Part shown: in pieces, positions 8,036 to 15,519 of the stretch
How positions within the stretch are numbered: the stretch's first letter is position 1
Layout: every line of letters starts with the position of its first letter
Assembly (NCBI GenBank): GCA_028280855.1
Contig: JANQLA010000359.1
Span: forward strand, 1 to 41,068
Length of the DNA stretch: 41,068 nt
DNA from: Melioribacteraceae bacterium
Lineage (GTDB): Bacteria; Bacteroidota; Ignavibacteria; Ignavibacteriales; Melioribacteraceae
Reading direction: 5' to 3'
The notes under the pieces: generated by a model
Told to the model about the DNA's origin: nothing
Database searches by the model: none
Seen by the model: only the letters and a program-made list of their open reading frames with translations
Program-made: the position numbers and the translations under genes

Positions 8036-9973
8036 ATGTGTGGCATTGCCGGAATAATTGAAAAGGAAAAAGATAACCGGGCATTAATGGACAGGATGCT
8101 TGATATTATTGCTCATCGCGGACCCGACGCTAAAACACAATACATACACGGCAATGTAACGTTTGGTCACAGGCGGCTTTCGATTATTGACCTAAGTACA
8201 GGTGATCAGCCAATGTTCAACGAAGATAAATCGTTATGTGTAATTTATAATGGCGAGATTTACAATTATAAAGAAATCCGTGATGAGCTGGTTAAGAAAG
8301 GTCATGTCTTTGTAACAGATTGTGATACCGAAATTTTATTACACGGTTATGAGGAGTATGGCGCACGGTTATTTGCTCGCCTCAATGGAATTTTTGCCTT
8401 TGCACTACATGATAAAAAGAATGATGCTGTTATATTGGTACGAGATCACTTTGGAATTAAACCGCTACACTATTATTTCAAAAATAATCTTTTCATTTTT
8501 GCGTCCGAACAAAAAGCAATTCTTTTACACGAAAACGTTGAAAGAAAGCTAAACTACAATGCGCTACATCAGCAAATTAATTTGCGTTATACTCAAAGCA
8601 ATGAAACTCTTTTTGATGGAATAAAGCGCTTGCCGCCGGCGCATTACCTCGTCTTTAAGAGCGGCGATATAAAGATTGAAAAGTATTGGCAGTTAAAGCC
8701 GGAGATTAATCCAGCCATGACAGAGCAAGAAGCTGCCGAAGGAATTAATCATTTTATTAAGCAGGCGGTTAATAGACAACTAATGAGTGATGTACCTCTG
8801 GGTGTTTATTTGTCGGGGGGAATGGATTCTTCAACAATAGTGCAAAAGATGCATGAGCTTGGAGTTAAAGATATTAATTCGTTCACATTAGGATTTAACG
8901 AGCCAACGGATGAGTTTCCGGATTCGCAATTAATTGCCGAACAATTTAACACGAATCATAGAACATTATCGCTTACAATGGAACCAATGGCGTATTTACC
9001 TGAAGTTATATGGCATGCAGAAGAGCCAAAGATTAATCTCCTACAGGGTTTCAACATGTCTAAGTTTGTAAGCAAACATGTTAAGGTTGTGCTTGGCGGT
9101 TTGGGCGGAGACGAACTTTTTGCGGGTTACGACATTCATAAGTTTATTTATCCATTCAACAAATGGCATAAACGAATACCGAAGTGGATGCAAAAACTTG
9201 CAGATTGGAAGTCGGGGTTTTTGTTCAGGCTGCAAAATGCATCACATACTATGAGTATTGATGAATATCGTAGAGGCATGCAGATGCTTCTTGCGATTGG
9301 AAATATCGAGAAATTTTATTTAATCCTTCGCAATGTGTGGGATTACGATAGTGAGTTCTATAGGGAAATTTATCACCCTTCGTTTTATCAGAAGATGGCT
9401 GATGAATCGCAAAAGGTAAAGGAGCAATTCAGACACTTCTTTAGTGAAAGTACGTATCTTACTTCACTTGACCAGGTGCTTTACACCGAGTTTCACTCCA
9501 AAATGGTAAACGACTACCTTCTAGTTGAAGACAGAATGTCAATGTCGCATTCAGTAGAGGAACGCGTTCCGTTCCTGGATTTGGATTTGGTTGACTTCGG
9601 CTTTTCGATACCGGCTCACCTAAAGATCAAAAATAACCAAACCAAATATTTGTTCCGCAAAGCCATGAAAGGACACTTGCCCGATAAAATATTACAGAAG
9701 AAAAAATGGGGCTTTACTGTTAATCCTTATCTTCAATTCAAAAAAGATTTGAAAAGCACAGCGGAGAAAATTCTTACGAAAGAATTTGTAGACGAACAGG
9801 GAATCTTCAACCATAGCTATATTCAACGAATATTAAATCACAAGCCACAGCCACGTATGCGATGGCATTATAACTACCTTTGGGTAGTTATGGGCATGGC
9901 AATCCTCGACAAGATGTATATCCGATCGAATAAGTTTGCAGAGCGGGAGTTCGATTTAAGTGCGTATTTTTAG
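8036..9973 (+). CDS. asnB: glutamine-hydrolysing asparagine synthase / AsnB-type amidotransferase
   Basis: Class II glutamine amidotransferase joined to an ATP-pyrophosphatase synthetase domain. The N-terminal nucleophile is Cys2 in MCGIAGI, followed by RGPD (28-31) and the glutamine-site NGEIYNY (72-78). The PP-loop reads LSGGMDSS near residue 260; GGLGGDELFAGY and EERVPFLDLDLVDF follow. The length (645 aa) is that of the bacterial asnB subgroup found in polysaccharide clusters. Such homologues, for example WbpS of Pseudomonas O-antigen synthesis, are thought to amidate uronic acids rather than make asparagine. Placement one base after a uronate-epimerase-like gene favours sugar amidation here, but free asparagine synthesis cannot be excluded. 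Its TAG stop abuts the DUF559 cassette. Confidence 0.9.
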   Translation: MCGIAGIIEKEKDNRALMDRMLDIIAHRGPDAKTQYIHGNVTFGHRRLSIIDLSTGDQPMFNEDKSLCVIYNGEIYNYKEIRDELVKKGHVFVTDCDTEILLHGYEEYGARLFARLNGIFAFALHDKKNDAVILVRDHFGIKPLHYYFKNNLFIFASEQKAILLHENVERKLNYNALHQQINLRYTQSNETLFDGIKRLPPAHYLVFKSGDIKIEKYWQLKPEINPAMTEQEAAEGINHFIKQAVNRQLMSDVPLGVYLSGGMDSSTIVQKMHELGVKDINSFTLGFNEPTDEFPDSQLIAEQFNTNHRTLSLTMEPMAYLPEVIWHAEEPKINLLQGFNMSKFVSKHVKVVLGGLGGDELFAGYDIHKFIYPFNKWHKRIPKWMQKLADWKSGFLFRLQNASHTMSIDEYRRGMQMLLAIGNIEKFYLILRNVWDYDSEFYREIYHPSFYQKMADESQKVKEQFRHFFSESTYLTSLDQVLYTEFHSKMVNDYLLVEDRMSMSHSVEERVPFLDLDLVDFGFSIPAHLKIKNNQTKYLFRKAMKGHLPDKILQKKKWGFTVNPYLQFKKDLKSTAEKILTKEFVDEQGIFNHSYIQRILNHKPQPRMRWHYNYLWVVMGMAILDKMYIRSNKFAEREFDLSAYF

Positions 9974-10021
9974 ACCCATCCCTAAATTCCCTCCCCGAAG
10001 GGGACTTTTGATTGGGCTTGT
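9974..10021 (+). repeat. left inverted-repeat arm of the DUF559 cassette
   Basis: Contains the small hairpin CCCC-gaa-GGGG and begins directly after the asnB stop codon. It encodes the last dozen or so codons and the stop of the DUF559 gene (SKVPFGEGI end), so the repeat is part of the gene. Confidence 0.6.
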
Positions 10022-10383
10022 TGTTTTTTACGAATCCAGTTTTTAATTTCAGTTAATACTTTTTGTGTGTCATATAAAACAAGATCATTATCAAATCTTA
10101 ATACCGTAACGCCATGAGAGTTTAATTTGTTGGTTCGCTTTTTATCTTTTTCTTCGTTGCCAATATGACTATCACCATCAACTTCTATTGCTAACATTAA
10201 GTCTTTGCAATAAAAATCTACGATATAATTATCAATCGGTCTTTGTCTGTCAAAATCATAACCCAACGCTTGTTTCTTCTTCAAATAAAGCCAGAGCAAT
10301 TTTTCGGCTTTGGTGGGGTTGTTCCGCATTTTACGTGCCCGCTCTTTTAATATTGGATTGTAAGGAATTATTTTTCTTCTCAT
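9982..10383 (-). CDS. DUF559 domain protein (Vsr/PD-(D/E)XK-like endonuclease)
   Basis: A 133-residue protein of the DUF559 family, which shares the fold of very-short-patch repair endonucleases. It has ARKMRNNPTKAEKLLWLYLK (N-terminal, family signature), then DRQRPIDNYIVDFYCKDLMLAIEVDGDSH. The D of VDFYC, the E of IEVDG and the final D make the expected nuclease core. RTNKLNSHGVTVLRF completes the domain. No biochemical function is established for stand-alone members. The ATG start (10383) follows a weak leader, and about 13 C-terminal codons lie inside the left inverted repeat. It is transcribed against asnB and its gene fills almost the whole cassette. Confidence 0.85.
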   Translation of the reverse strand: MRRKIIPYNPILKERARKMRNNPTKAEKLLWLYLKKKQALGYDFDRQRPIDNYIVDFYCKDLMLAIEVDGDSHIGNEEKDKKRTNKLNSHGVTVLRFDNDLVLYDTQKVLTEIKNWIRKKQQAQSKVPFGEGI

Positions 10384-10408
10384 ACTCTACTCCAAAATCA
10401 AAATATTA

Positions 10409-10449
10409 ACAAACCCATCGTCCCCTCCTGGGAGGGGCAAGGGGTGGGT
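10409..10449 (-). repeat. right inverted-repeat arm of the DUF559 cassette
   Basis: Holds a perfect 7-bp hairpin CCCCTCC-tg-GGAGGGG (10422-10437) inside a longer arm that matches the left arm in reverse complement. It ends 3 nt before the stop codon of the DUF1684 gene and is GC-rich in an AT-rich background. Confidence 0.6.
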
Positions 10450-10452
10450 GTA

Positions 10453-11355
10453 CTAGTGCCCACCACTAAAACTTTTCTCACCAGCCTCGATTGCAACTTT
10501 TAACATATTGTCCTTTGGAGGCAATGGACACGTGGCGTATTTAGTGAAAGCGCATGGCGGGTTATAAGCTTTGTTAAAATCAATAAGTGTTTTACCGGTT
10601 GAGTCTGGTTTTTCAACTGATAAAAATCTTCCCGCGCCGTATGTTTCTTCGCCATTCGTCATGTCTGCGAATATTACAAAGAAACGATTTCCTGAATCCA
10701 GCACATCAAGGCTAAAGCTTTTTCCATCAACTTCAAACACGAGTTTACCTGGGGACTTGTCTTCATCAGCATGTCCGGTTACATTCGGTATCATAACCTT
10801 TTTTGGCGGATCGTACTCTTCAAAAGCTGCTTCAATCAACCACTCTTTACTTACCGGGAATGTTTCAATTCCATCGAAGTTTTTTAGCAAGTCGTTTTCA
10901 GAATCTTTTACTCGTATCCCGTATCGATCTCCGCTTCTTTTAATTACGTACCAGCTCAGCGAGCCATATGTCATTGTTGTTGGTTTGCCTGTCATATCAT
11001 TGCCCAGCTCCATTTCTGTAACGGCAACACTATCGACAAGAATCTCCACATTTTTATTTACTTTAATAGTTACAACTGAATCCTGAAGAAAAAAAGACCC
11101 GCCGAACAGGGGAGCTTTATTTGTGAAAACAAGATTATTTGATTTATCGGAACCAAAAGTGTTCTCTCCCTCTTTTAGCCAGCGCAGGCCTACTAAACTT
11201 AACCAACTTGTAGGTTTTGTAAGATTATCAATTCTATTCTTATGCCAGGCTTTTATACCTTTTACGTATGAAGTATCCTCTTCTTCTTTGCTGCAGCCAA
11301 CAACAATTGAAAACATAATTAATAGCTGTAGTGCATATACAAGTTTGTTTTTCAT
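10453..11355 (-). CDS. DUF1684 domain lipoprotein
   Basis: Exported lipoprotein of the DUF1684 family, function unknown. The N-terminus MKNKLVYALQLLIMFSIVVGCSKEEED is a lipoprotein signal with lipobox (V)VGC. The mature part contains WLSLVGLRWLKEGENTFG (family start), GAGRFLSVEKPDSTGKTLIDFNKAYNPPCAFTKYATCPLPPKDN, of which the NPPCAFTxYATCPLPP segment is the family signature. I place the start at the ATG of 11355 because AAAGGA lies a few bases upstream; a TTG start 18 nt earlier is also open. It is divergent from the serine hydrolase gene at 11505 with 149 nt between, which must hold promoters for both. Confidence 0.88.
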   Translation of the reverse strand: MKNKLVYALQLLIMFSIVVGCSKEEEDTSYVKGIKAWHKNRIDNLTKPTSWLSLVGLRWLKEGENTFGSDKSNNLVFTNKAPLFGGSFFLQDSVVTIKVNKNVEILVDSVAVTEMELGNDMTGKPTTMTYGSLSWYVIKRSGDRYGIRVKDSENDLLKNFDGIETFPVSKEWLIEAAFEEYDPPKKVMIPNVTGHADEDKSPGKLVFEVDGKSFSLDVLDSGNRFFVIFADMTNGEETYGAGRFLSVEKPDSTGKTLIDFNKAYNPPCAFTKYATCPLPPKDNMLKVAIEAGEKSFSGGH

Positions 11356-11504
11356 TTTTCTATCCTTTAACAAAAATTTGTTTGCTAAAATTACTTATTG
11401 GTTTTGGAACATTTTACTCGACTTTTAGAATTACTGAATTAATTATCAAGATGAAAAATAAGAAATGTATTTATAAATTCTTGTTGTAATCAATTTGGGG
11501 AATT

Positions 11505-12656
11505 GTGCAGCACTTTGTTTTTTCAGTAATACTGATTGTTTCTGCGCTTTTTTTATTTTCGTGCTCTGGCGAAAGTGGTGAATCTACCCCCGGAGGAGTT
11601 TCGGGCGCTGTCTATTACCCGTTAAATTCCGAGCACGCTTTTTATGCGGCTCGCATCGATTCTTTCTTTCAGAATAGATACAATCGCGGATTATTTAATG
11701 GGACAGTACTCTTCGCAGAAGGCAATAATATCGTTTATAGAAATGCCCTGGGCTTCGGCGATTTTAGAAAAAAAGATACGCTAACAATAGATTCAAAATT
11801 CCAACTGGCTTCCGTAACAAAACCTCTAACAGCATTTGGTATCATTCTGCTGGAAAACGAAGGTAAGCTCTCATTCCAGGATAGTGTTCGTCATTTCTTT
11901 CCCGAATTTCCTTACGAGAACATTACGATTCACCAGTTACTGGTTCACCGCTCAGGGTTGCCGGCATATATGTATTTCGCGGATGAATACTGGAAAGAAG
12001 ATGACCGCGACATTACCATAAACAATTTCGATGTTATTGACTTAATGATTGAGTACGAGCCGATGCGTTATTATTATCCCGGACAAAGATATAACTACAA
12101 CAACACAAACTATTGTTTACTCGCTGCTATTGTTGAAAAGGTTTCAGGTAAGAGTTATACGGAATATATGAAACAGAATGTGTTCGATAGAATAGATATG
12201 TATAATACCGAAGTATACAACAGAGAAACAAATCCCGAGAAACCCTTTCCTGTTGTTGGTTATACAGGGTACAGGCGAACAGCCGACAATACATATCTTA
12301 ATGGCGTTGTCGGCGATAAAGGAATTTATTCAACTGTTGAAGACTTGTTCAAATTCAACAGGGTGCTGTTTAATTATTCGCTCATTGATTCCAGCAAACT
12401 TTATAAGGCATATCTGCCAGCGCATGATGAATTGCACGATCATGATAACTACGGCTACGGATGGCGAATCAATATGCGATCAGACAGCACAAAGATAGTT
12501 TACCACACAGGGTGGTGGAAAGGTTTCCGCTCATATTTTATTCGTGAACTAAATACGGAGAAATGTATTGTTGTCCTTACAAATCGAAGTAACAGCGGTG
12601 TGCTCGGTACCAAAGAGTTGTACGAGTTATTTGATATCGAAACTGAAATCGAATAG
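11505..12656 (+). CDS. serine hydrolase, beta-lactamase/esterase fold, lipoprotein
   Basis: Class C beta-lactamase-like (PF00144) hydrolase, probably an esterase or peptidase on the outer surface or in the periplasm. The signal MQHFVFSVILIVSALFLFSC has a lipobox at Cys20. Catalytic motifs are complete: S103-VTK-106, Y198-N-N200 and H334-T-G336 (YHTGWWKGF). The length of 383 is typical. The start is GTG, with GGGGAA close upstream; a slightly different start cannot be excluded. Its TAG stop touches the stop of the convergent gene at 12657 with no base between them. The substrate is unknown. Confidence 0.85.
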   Translation: MQHFVFSVILIVSALFLFSCSGESGESTPGGVSGAVYYPLNSEHAFYAARIDSFFQNRYNRGLFNGTVLFAEGNNIVYRNALGFGDFRKKDTLTIDSKFQLASVTKPLTAFGIILLENEGKLSFQDSVRHFFPEFPYENITIHQLLVHRSGLPAYMYFADEYWKEDDRDITINNFDVIDLMIEYEPMRYYYPGQRYNYNNTNYCLLAAIVEKVSGKSYTEYMKQNVFDRIDMYNTEVYNRETNPEKPFPVVGYTGYRRTADNTYLNGVVGDKGIYSTVEDLFKFNRVLFNYSLIDSSKLYKAYLPAHDELHDHDNYGYGWRINMRSDSTKIVYHTGWWKGFRSYFIRELNTEKCIVVLTNRSNSGVLGTKELYELFDIETEIE

Positions 12657-13295
12657 TTAGTCTTCGGGATACGGATCTAACCCTATTTTCTGTTCAAGGT
12701 AGAACAAACGTTTTGGTTCTTTAAATCTCTTTGAGATAGAAAGCGGGTAATCGACTATTTTCCCTTCCCCGGCTTGCTTTTCTTTCAAATTACTTTTACC
12801 GGTTACAATATTATCTGCAGTCCTGGAATCAAAACGATAAGTAATTTCTTTAGCCATCACCGTTTCGCGAATCAAATAATAATCGCTTGAATCATCCACG
12901 ACAAGTATTTCCACCACATCATTTTCCCAAAGTACAAGATCAACATTTGTCTGCTCAGTATATTCCCGCGTAGCATTTTTTATCTCAACTTCAGTTACTA
13001 TAAAGTCCTGATTGATGTCAATGTTTAGACACTCTAGCAGTTCAACTCTTGTAAAACTCATCTTCCCCTTAACGGTGCTTTCTTCACTCGTTAAAGATTT
13101 TATTGACTTAACATCCTGCACAAAATATTTTACGTCGTTTTTATCAATTCGGTAAACGCTTCCCGGGCGGTAGTTTGTACGCGGTGTGGAGAACGGTTTA
13201 AAGTTTTTATAAATAGCATTAGCCGGACGATCAGCATCCAACTGAGCGAAAACAATTGATTGAATTAGCAGTATTACTGAGACTAAAAGCTTCAT
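12657..13295 (-). CDS. hypothetical exported protein
   Basis: I do not recognise the family. The 212-residue product starts with a clear signal peptide (MKLLVSVILLIQSIVFAQLDA), with cleavage expected after FAQ or so, and no lipobox. The rest is hydrophilic, rich in Asp, Glu, Lys and Val, predicted mostly beta; a stretch near 120-140 (VDLVLWENDVVEILVVDDSSDYYLIRE) alternates hydrophobic residues like beta-strands. No cysteine-rich or catalytic motif is apparent. The ATG at 13295 is well placed for the signal peptide. It is a single gene, convergent with the serine hydrolase before it, and followed upstream by a 243-nt gap. Confidence 0.6.
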   Translation of the reverse strand: MKLLVSVILLIQSIVFAQLDADRPANAIYKNFKPFSTPRTNYRPGSVYRIDKNDVKYFVQDVKSIKSLTSEESTVKGKMSFTRVELLECLNIDINQDFIVTEVEIKNATREYTEQTNVDLVLWENDVVEILVVDDSSDYYLIRETVMAKEITYRFDSRTADNIVTGKSNLKEKQAGEGKIVDYPLSISKRFKEPKRLFYLEQKIGLDPYPED

Positions 13296-13538
13296 CGAAA
13301 ATCCTATTATTCTTCAATTTATAATCGAAAGAATTAATGGTTTTTTAAGTAGGTGAATATTAATCATAAAGTCGTTTGTACTCCGGTCACTTCGACTTCG
13401 CTAACCAAAGGTTGGCTGGCTCGGCAACCAATCTAAATTTGATAATACTAACTCAGGTTTTTGAGGGTTTACTCGACACTATTCTTATCGTTGTTTCTAT
13501 CATTTCCTAATAAGATTTTTAAAATATCTAATTTGTCA
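13296..13538. other. gene-free gap with a GC-rich fragment
   Basis: 243 nt without an open frame that looks coding. Most is AT-rich. Around 13380-13432 there is a distinctly GC-richer stretch, CTCCGGTCACTTCGACTTCG followed by GGTTGGCTGGCTCGGCAACC, with a small AACC-aaa-GGTT hairpin. It resembles a leftover of a dispersed genomic repeat, but no second copy lies in the window. Confidence 0.35.
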
Positions 13539-14096
13539 TTATCCACTCAAACAAAATACCCGCGGGAGATTGCTCTTATTTGTTTCAGCATGTAGTTGAA
13601 GATAGCAACCCTTTAATGAACTGTACCTTGATGCATACGAGGGATAATCTTCGGTATTTATATTTTTATGCACGCAAGCATAAACAAATAAAATCCTTGT
13701 CGATAGTTTATATTCTGTTATTGTTGTTTCACCCGTAAATCTTTTATTTGAAACTAATATTCGTTTCCTATTCCTTGATATAAACGCAAGTGTTTTAATG
13801 TCTTTTTCGAATTTTGGTTTAGCCCTGGGTAGATATTTTAGTTCAATTATAGCTGTAACTAATTTCTTTCTGCAAACAACGATATCCGGATATATTCTTT
13901 TCGATCCAACGGATATTTTAGGTTCAATAAATAATCGCTGATCATCTGGAATTAGATTGTTTAGATATGACCAAAATGATGCTTGAAGACTTCTTTCTGA
14001 GTTTATTCTTTGTTTACAGTAATCATTAGCAATACTCAATTTCCAAGCATTAACAACGTTCTTTTCTATTAATTTTCTTCCTTGCATAATGATCAC
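13539..14096 (-). CDS. PD-(D/E)XK nuclease-like protein
   Basis: A 185-residue protein of unknown role. Its core fits the restriction-endonuclease fold: Glu34 in the first helix (INSERSLQASFWSYL), P70-D71 (IYPDIVVC) and E85-L-K87 (AIIELKY), giving E...PD-x13-ELK. The spacing is normal for PD-(D/E)XK enzymes and for small prophage or housekeeping nuclease-like families. The frame opens with GTG (14096) directly after the arginine deiminase stop; the ATG at 14087 is an equally good start. No methylase or other restriction partner is near. It appears to be co-transcribed with the arginine deiminase gene, for which no functional reason is obvious. Confidence 0.6.
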   Translation of the reverse strand: MIIMQGRKLIEKNVVNAWKLSIANDYCKQRINSERSLQASFWSYLNNLIPDDQRLFIEPKISVGSKRIYPDIVVCRKKLVTAIIELKYLPRAKPKFEKDIKTLAFISRNRKRILVSNKRFTGETTITEYKLSTRILFVYACVHKNINTEDYPSYASRYSSLKGCYLQLHAETNKSNLPRVFCLSG

Positions 14097-15359
14097 TCAT
14101 GTAGCAATTGATTTTCTTCTAATCGGCAACGTCATACACCGGCAGCCACCTCCGCCGCGGGAGAGTTCTGAACTGTTGATTGTTACAACATATTTTGAGT
14201 AATCATTTACATCGCGCTTCTTTGAAACTAAGTCGCGAGCCTTTATAATTTCGTAACCGTTTTTATTCATTTCTTCGAGTGTATAAACATTGCGTCCGTA
14301 CGAAATTAATTTACCCGGACCCATTGCGAAAAAGTTAGCCCCGCTGTGCCATTGTTCGCGTTCCTGTATCCAGGGATCAGTGTTACCGCCGCATAGAATT
14401 GGTTCTACTTTGAAACTCAACATCGATAGAACTTCCAGAATGTTACGATGTTCATTTATTGAGACATAACTATTTTTTATAGTAATGAGTATAGTCTTAA
14501 ACTGATTTGGATTCATCACCACCGGTTCGTAAATCATTACTTCGTTTGGAGAAAGAAAAGTGAACACCATATCCAGGTGAATAAACGATTCCGGTGTGTA
14601 AGGTAGTTCCTGAACTATAATATGTCGTTTCGTTCCAAGTGGTTTAATCTTTTCAAGTATGTAGTCTACAGCTTGCGCTGATGTCCTGATGCTATTGCCG
14701 ACAATCAATACATCATTGCGGGCAACTAAAACATCTCCGCCTTCAATCGTAATATTTTTGTCAAAATTTATTTCGCTGACTGGATTGTGTGTTGTCGCTT
14801 GAATCTTTGGATGATAATTAAAAATTGCTTCCATTATTAATGCTTCTCGCTCACGAACCACATTTGCCATTCGGCTGACTATTACCTTTTTATTAATGCA
14901 AGCAGAAGTATCCCGTGTAAAGAAAAAATTATGAAGCGGAGAAAGCATGTATCTTTCATTGGATAAATAATTCGTGAGTGTATTCTTTTTAAGCTCAACT
15001 CCTTGAATCAGCGCTTTGGCAAGCTCCGAGGGCTTAAGCGCTAAAAATTCATTTTTGCATCCGTATATGTTTTCATTCGCACATATTTTGGTAAGCAGGC
15101 TATCTTTTACTGCATCGTTTTTTAATACTTCACAAAGTAAATCCTTCACCTCCAAGACTGTTGAATGCATCTTCAATACTTCTTTGAATTGTTTGTATTC
15201 CTTTGATGCTTCAGAAAGATTCAGGATGTCGCTGTACAACGCCCGCTCGGCATTCTGCGGAGTCATGTTTTCAACTTCTGGTCCGGGAGTGTGGATTATT
15301 ACTGCTTCAAGTCCACCAACCTCCGACGATACTTCAACTTCAATTTTTTCTTTTAGCAA
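14097..15359 (-). CDS. arcA: arginine deiminase
   Basis: Hydrolyses arginine to citrulline and ammonia, first step of the deiminase pathway; no ornithine carbamoyltransferase or carbamate kinase gene is nearby. All catalytic segments are present: FTRD (147-150), EGGD (206-209), H261-L-D263 in HLDMVF, GGNTDPWIQEREQW (substrate loop) and the nucleophile C408 in RGGGGCRCMTLP. The family normally reads RGxGGPRCMSMP; here Pro is replaced by Cys406, giving Cys-Arg-Cys. The length of 420 is normal. The start is TTG (15359), the first possible codon after an in-frame TGA; a downstream start would cut into the GGLEAVIIHTPG strand. Confidence 0.9.
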   Translation of the reverse strand: MLKEKIEVEVSSEVGGLEAVIIHTPGPEVENMTPQNAERALYSDILNLSEASKEYKQFKEVLKMHSTVLEVKDLLCEVLKNDAVKDSLLTKICANENIYGCKNEFLALKPSELAKALIQGVELKKNTLTNYLSNERYMLSPLHNFFFTRDTSACINKKVIVSRMANVVREREALIMEAIFNYHPKIQATTHNPVSEINFDKNITIEGGDVLVARNDVLIVGNSIRTSAQAVDYILEKIKPLGTKRHIIVQELPYTPESFIHLDMVFTFLSPNEVMIYEPVVMNPNQFKTILITIKNSYVSINEHRNILEVLSMLSFKVEPILCGGNTDPWIQEREQWHSGANFFAMGPGKLISYGRNVYTLEEMNKNGYEIIKARDLVSKKRDVNDYSKYVVTINSSELSRGGGGCRCMTLPIRRKSIAT

Positions 15360-15519
15360 AGTGTATTCTCATTGATAAATTAAAACTGATTTCAATGTAA
15401 AAAGATTTGATGCGTAATGCTATTAACATTTCTTAACATCTCTTCACAGAATTTAACTTTGTCAAAAATATAGGATTGAATATTATCTCTTTCGAAATCT
15501 GGAACAGTATGAGCGAGCG

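Larger units (their letters stand above)
9974..10449. mobile_element. DUF559 cassette bounded by imperfect inverted repeats
   Basis: A 476-bp unit made of one nuclease-like gene and two arms that mirror each other. The left arm (9974-10021) reads ACCCATCCCT...CCCTCCCC-gaa-GGGGAC...GATTGGGCTTGT; the complement of the right arm (10409-10449) reads ACCCACCCCT...CCCTCCCAGGAGGGGAC-GATGGGTTTGT. They align end to end with two small gaps, and each arm is itself a hairpin. The unit fills the whole space between asnB (stop at 9973) and the convergent DUF1684 gene (stop 10453). No clear target duplication is seen and there is no transposase, so it would be a non-autonomous element or a self-standing nuclease cassette. 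It probably also works as a bidirectional terminator. Confidence 0.6.

Noticed and set aside
9961..10460. Target-site duplication around the DUF559 cassette
   Set aside because: A TAG occurs on both sides (9971 and 10453-10456 region), but it coincides with stop codons and is too short to be evidence.
10571..11086. 171-codon plus-strand frame over the DUF1684 gene
   Set aside because: Antisense shadow of a recognisable family; serine-rich text typical of reversed coding sequence.
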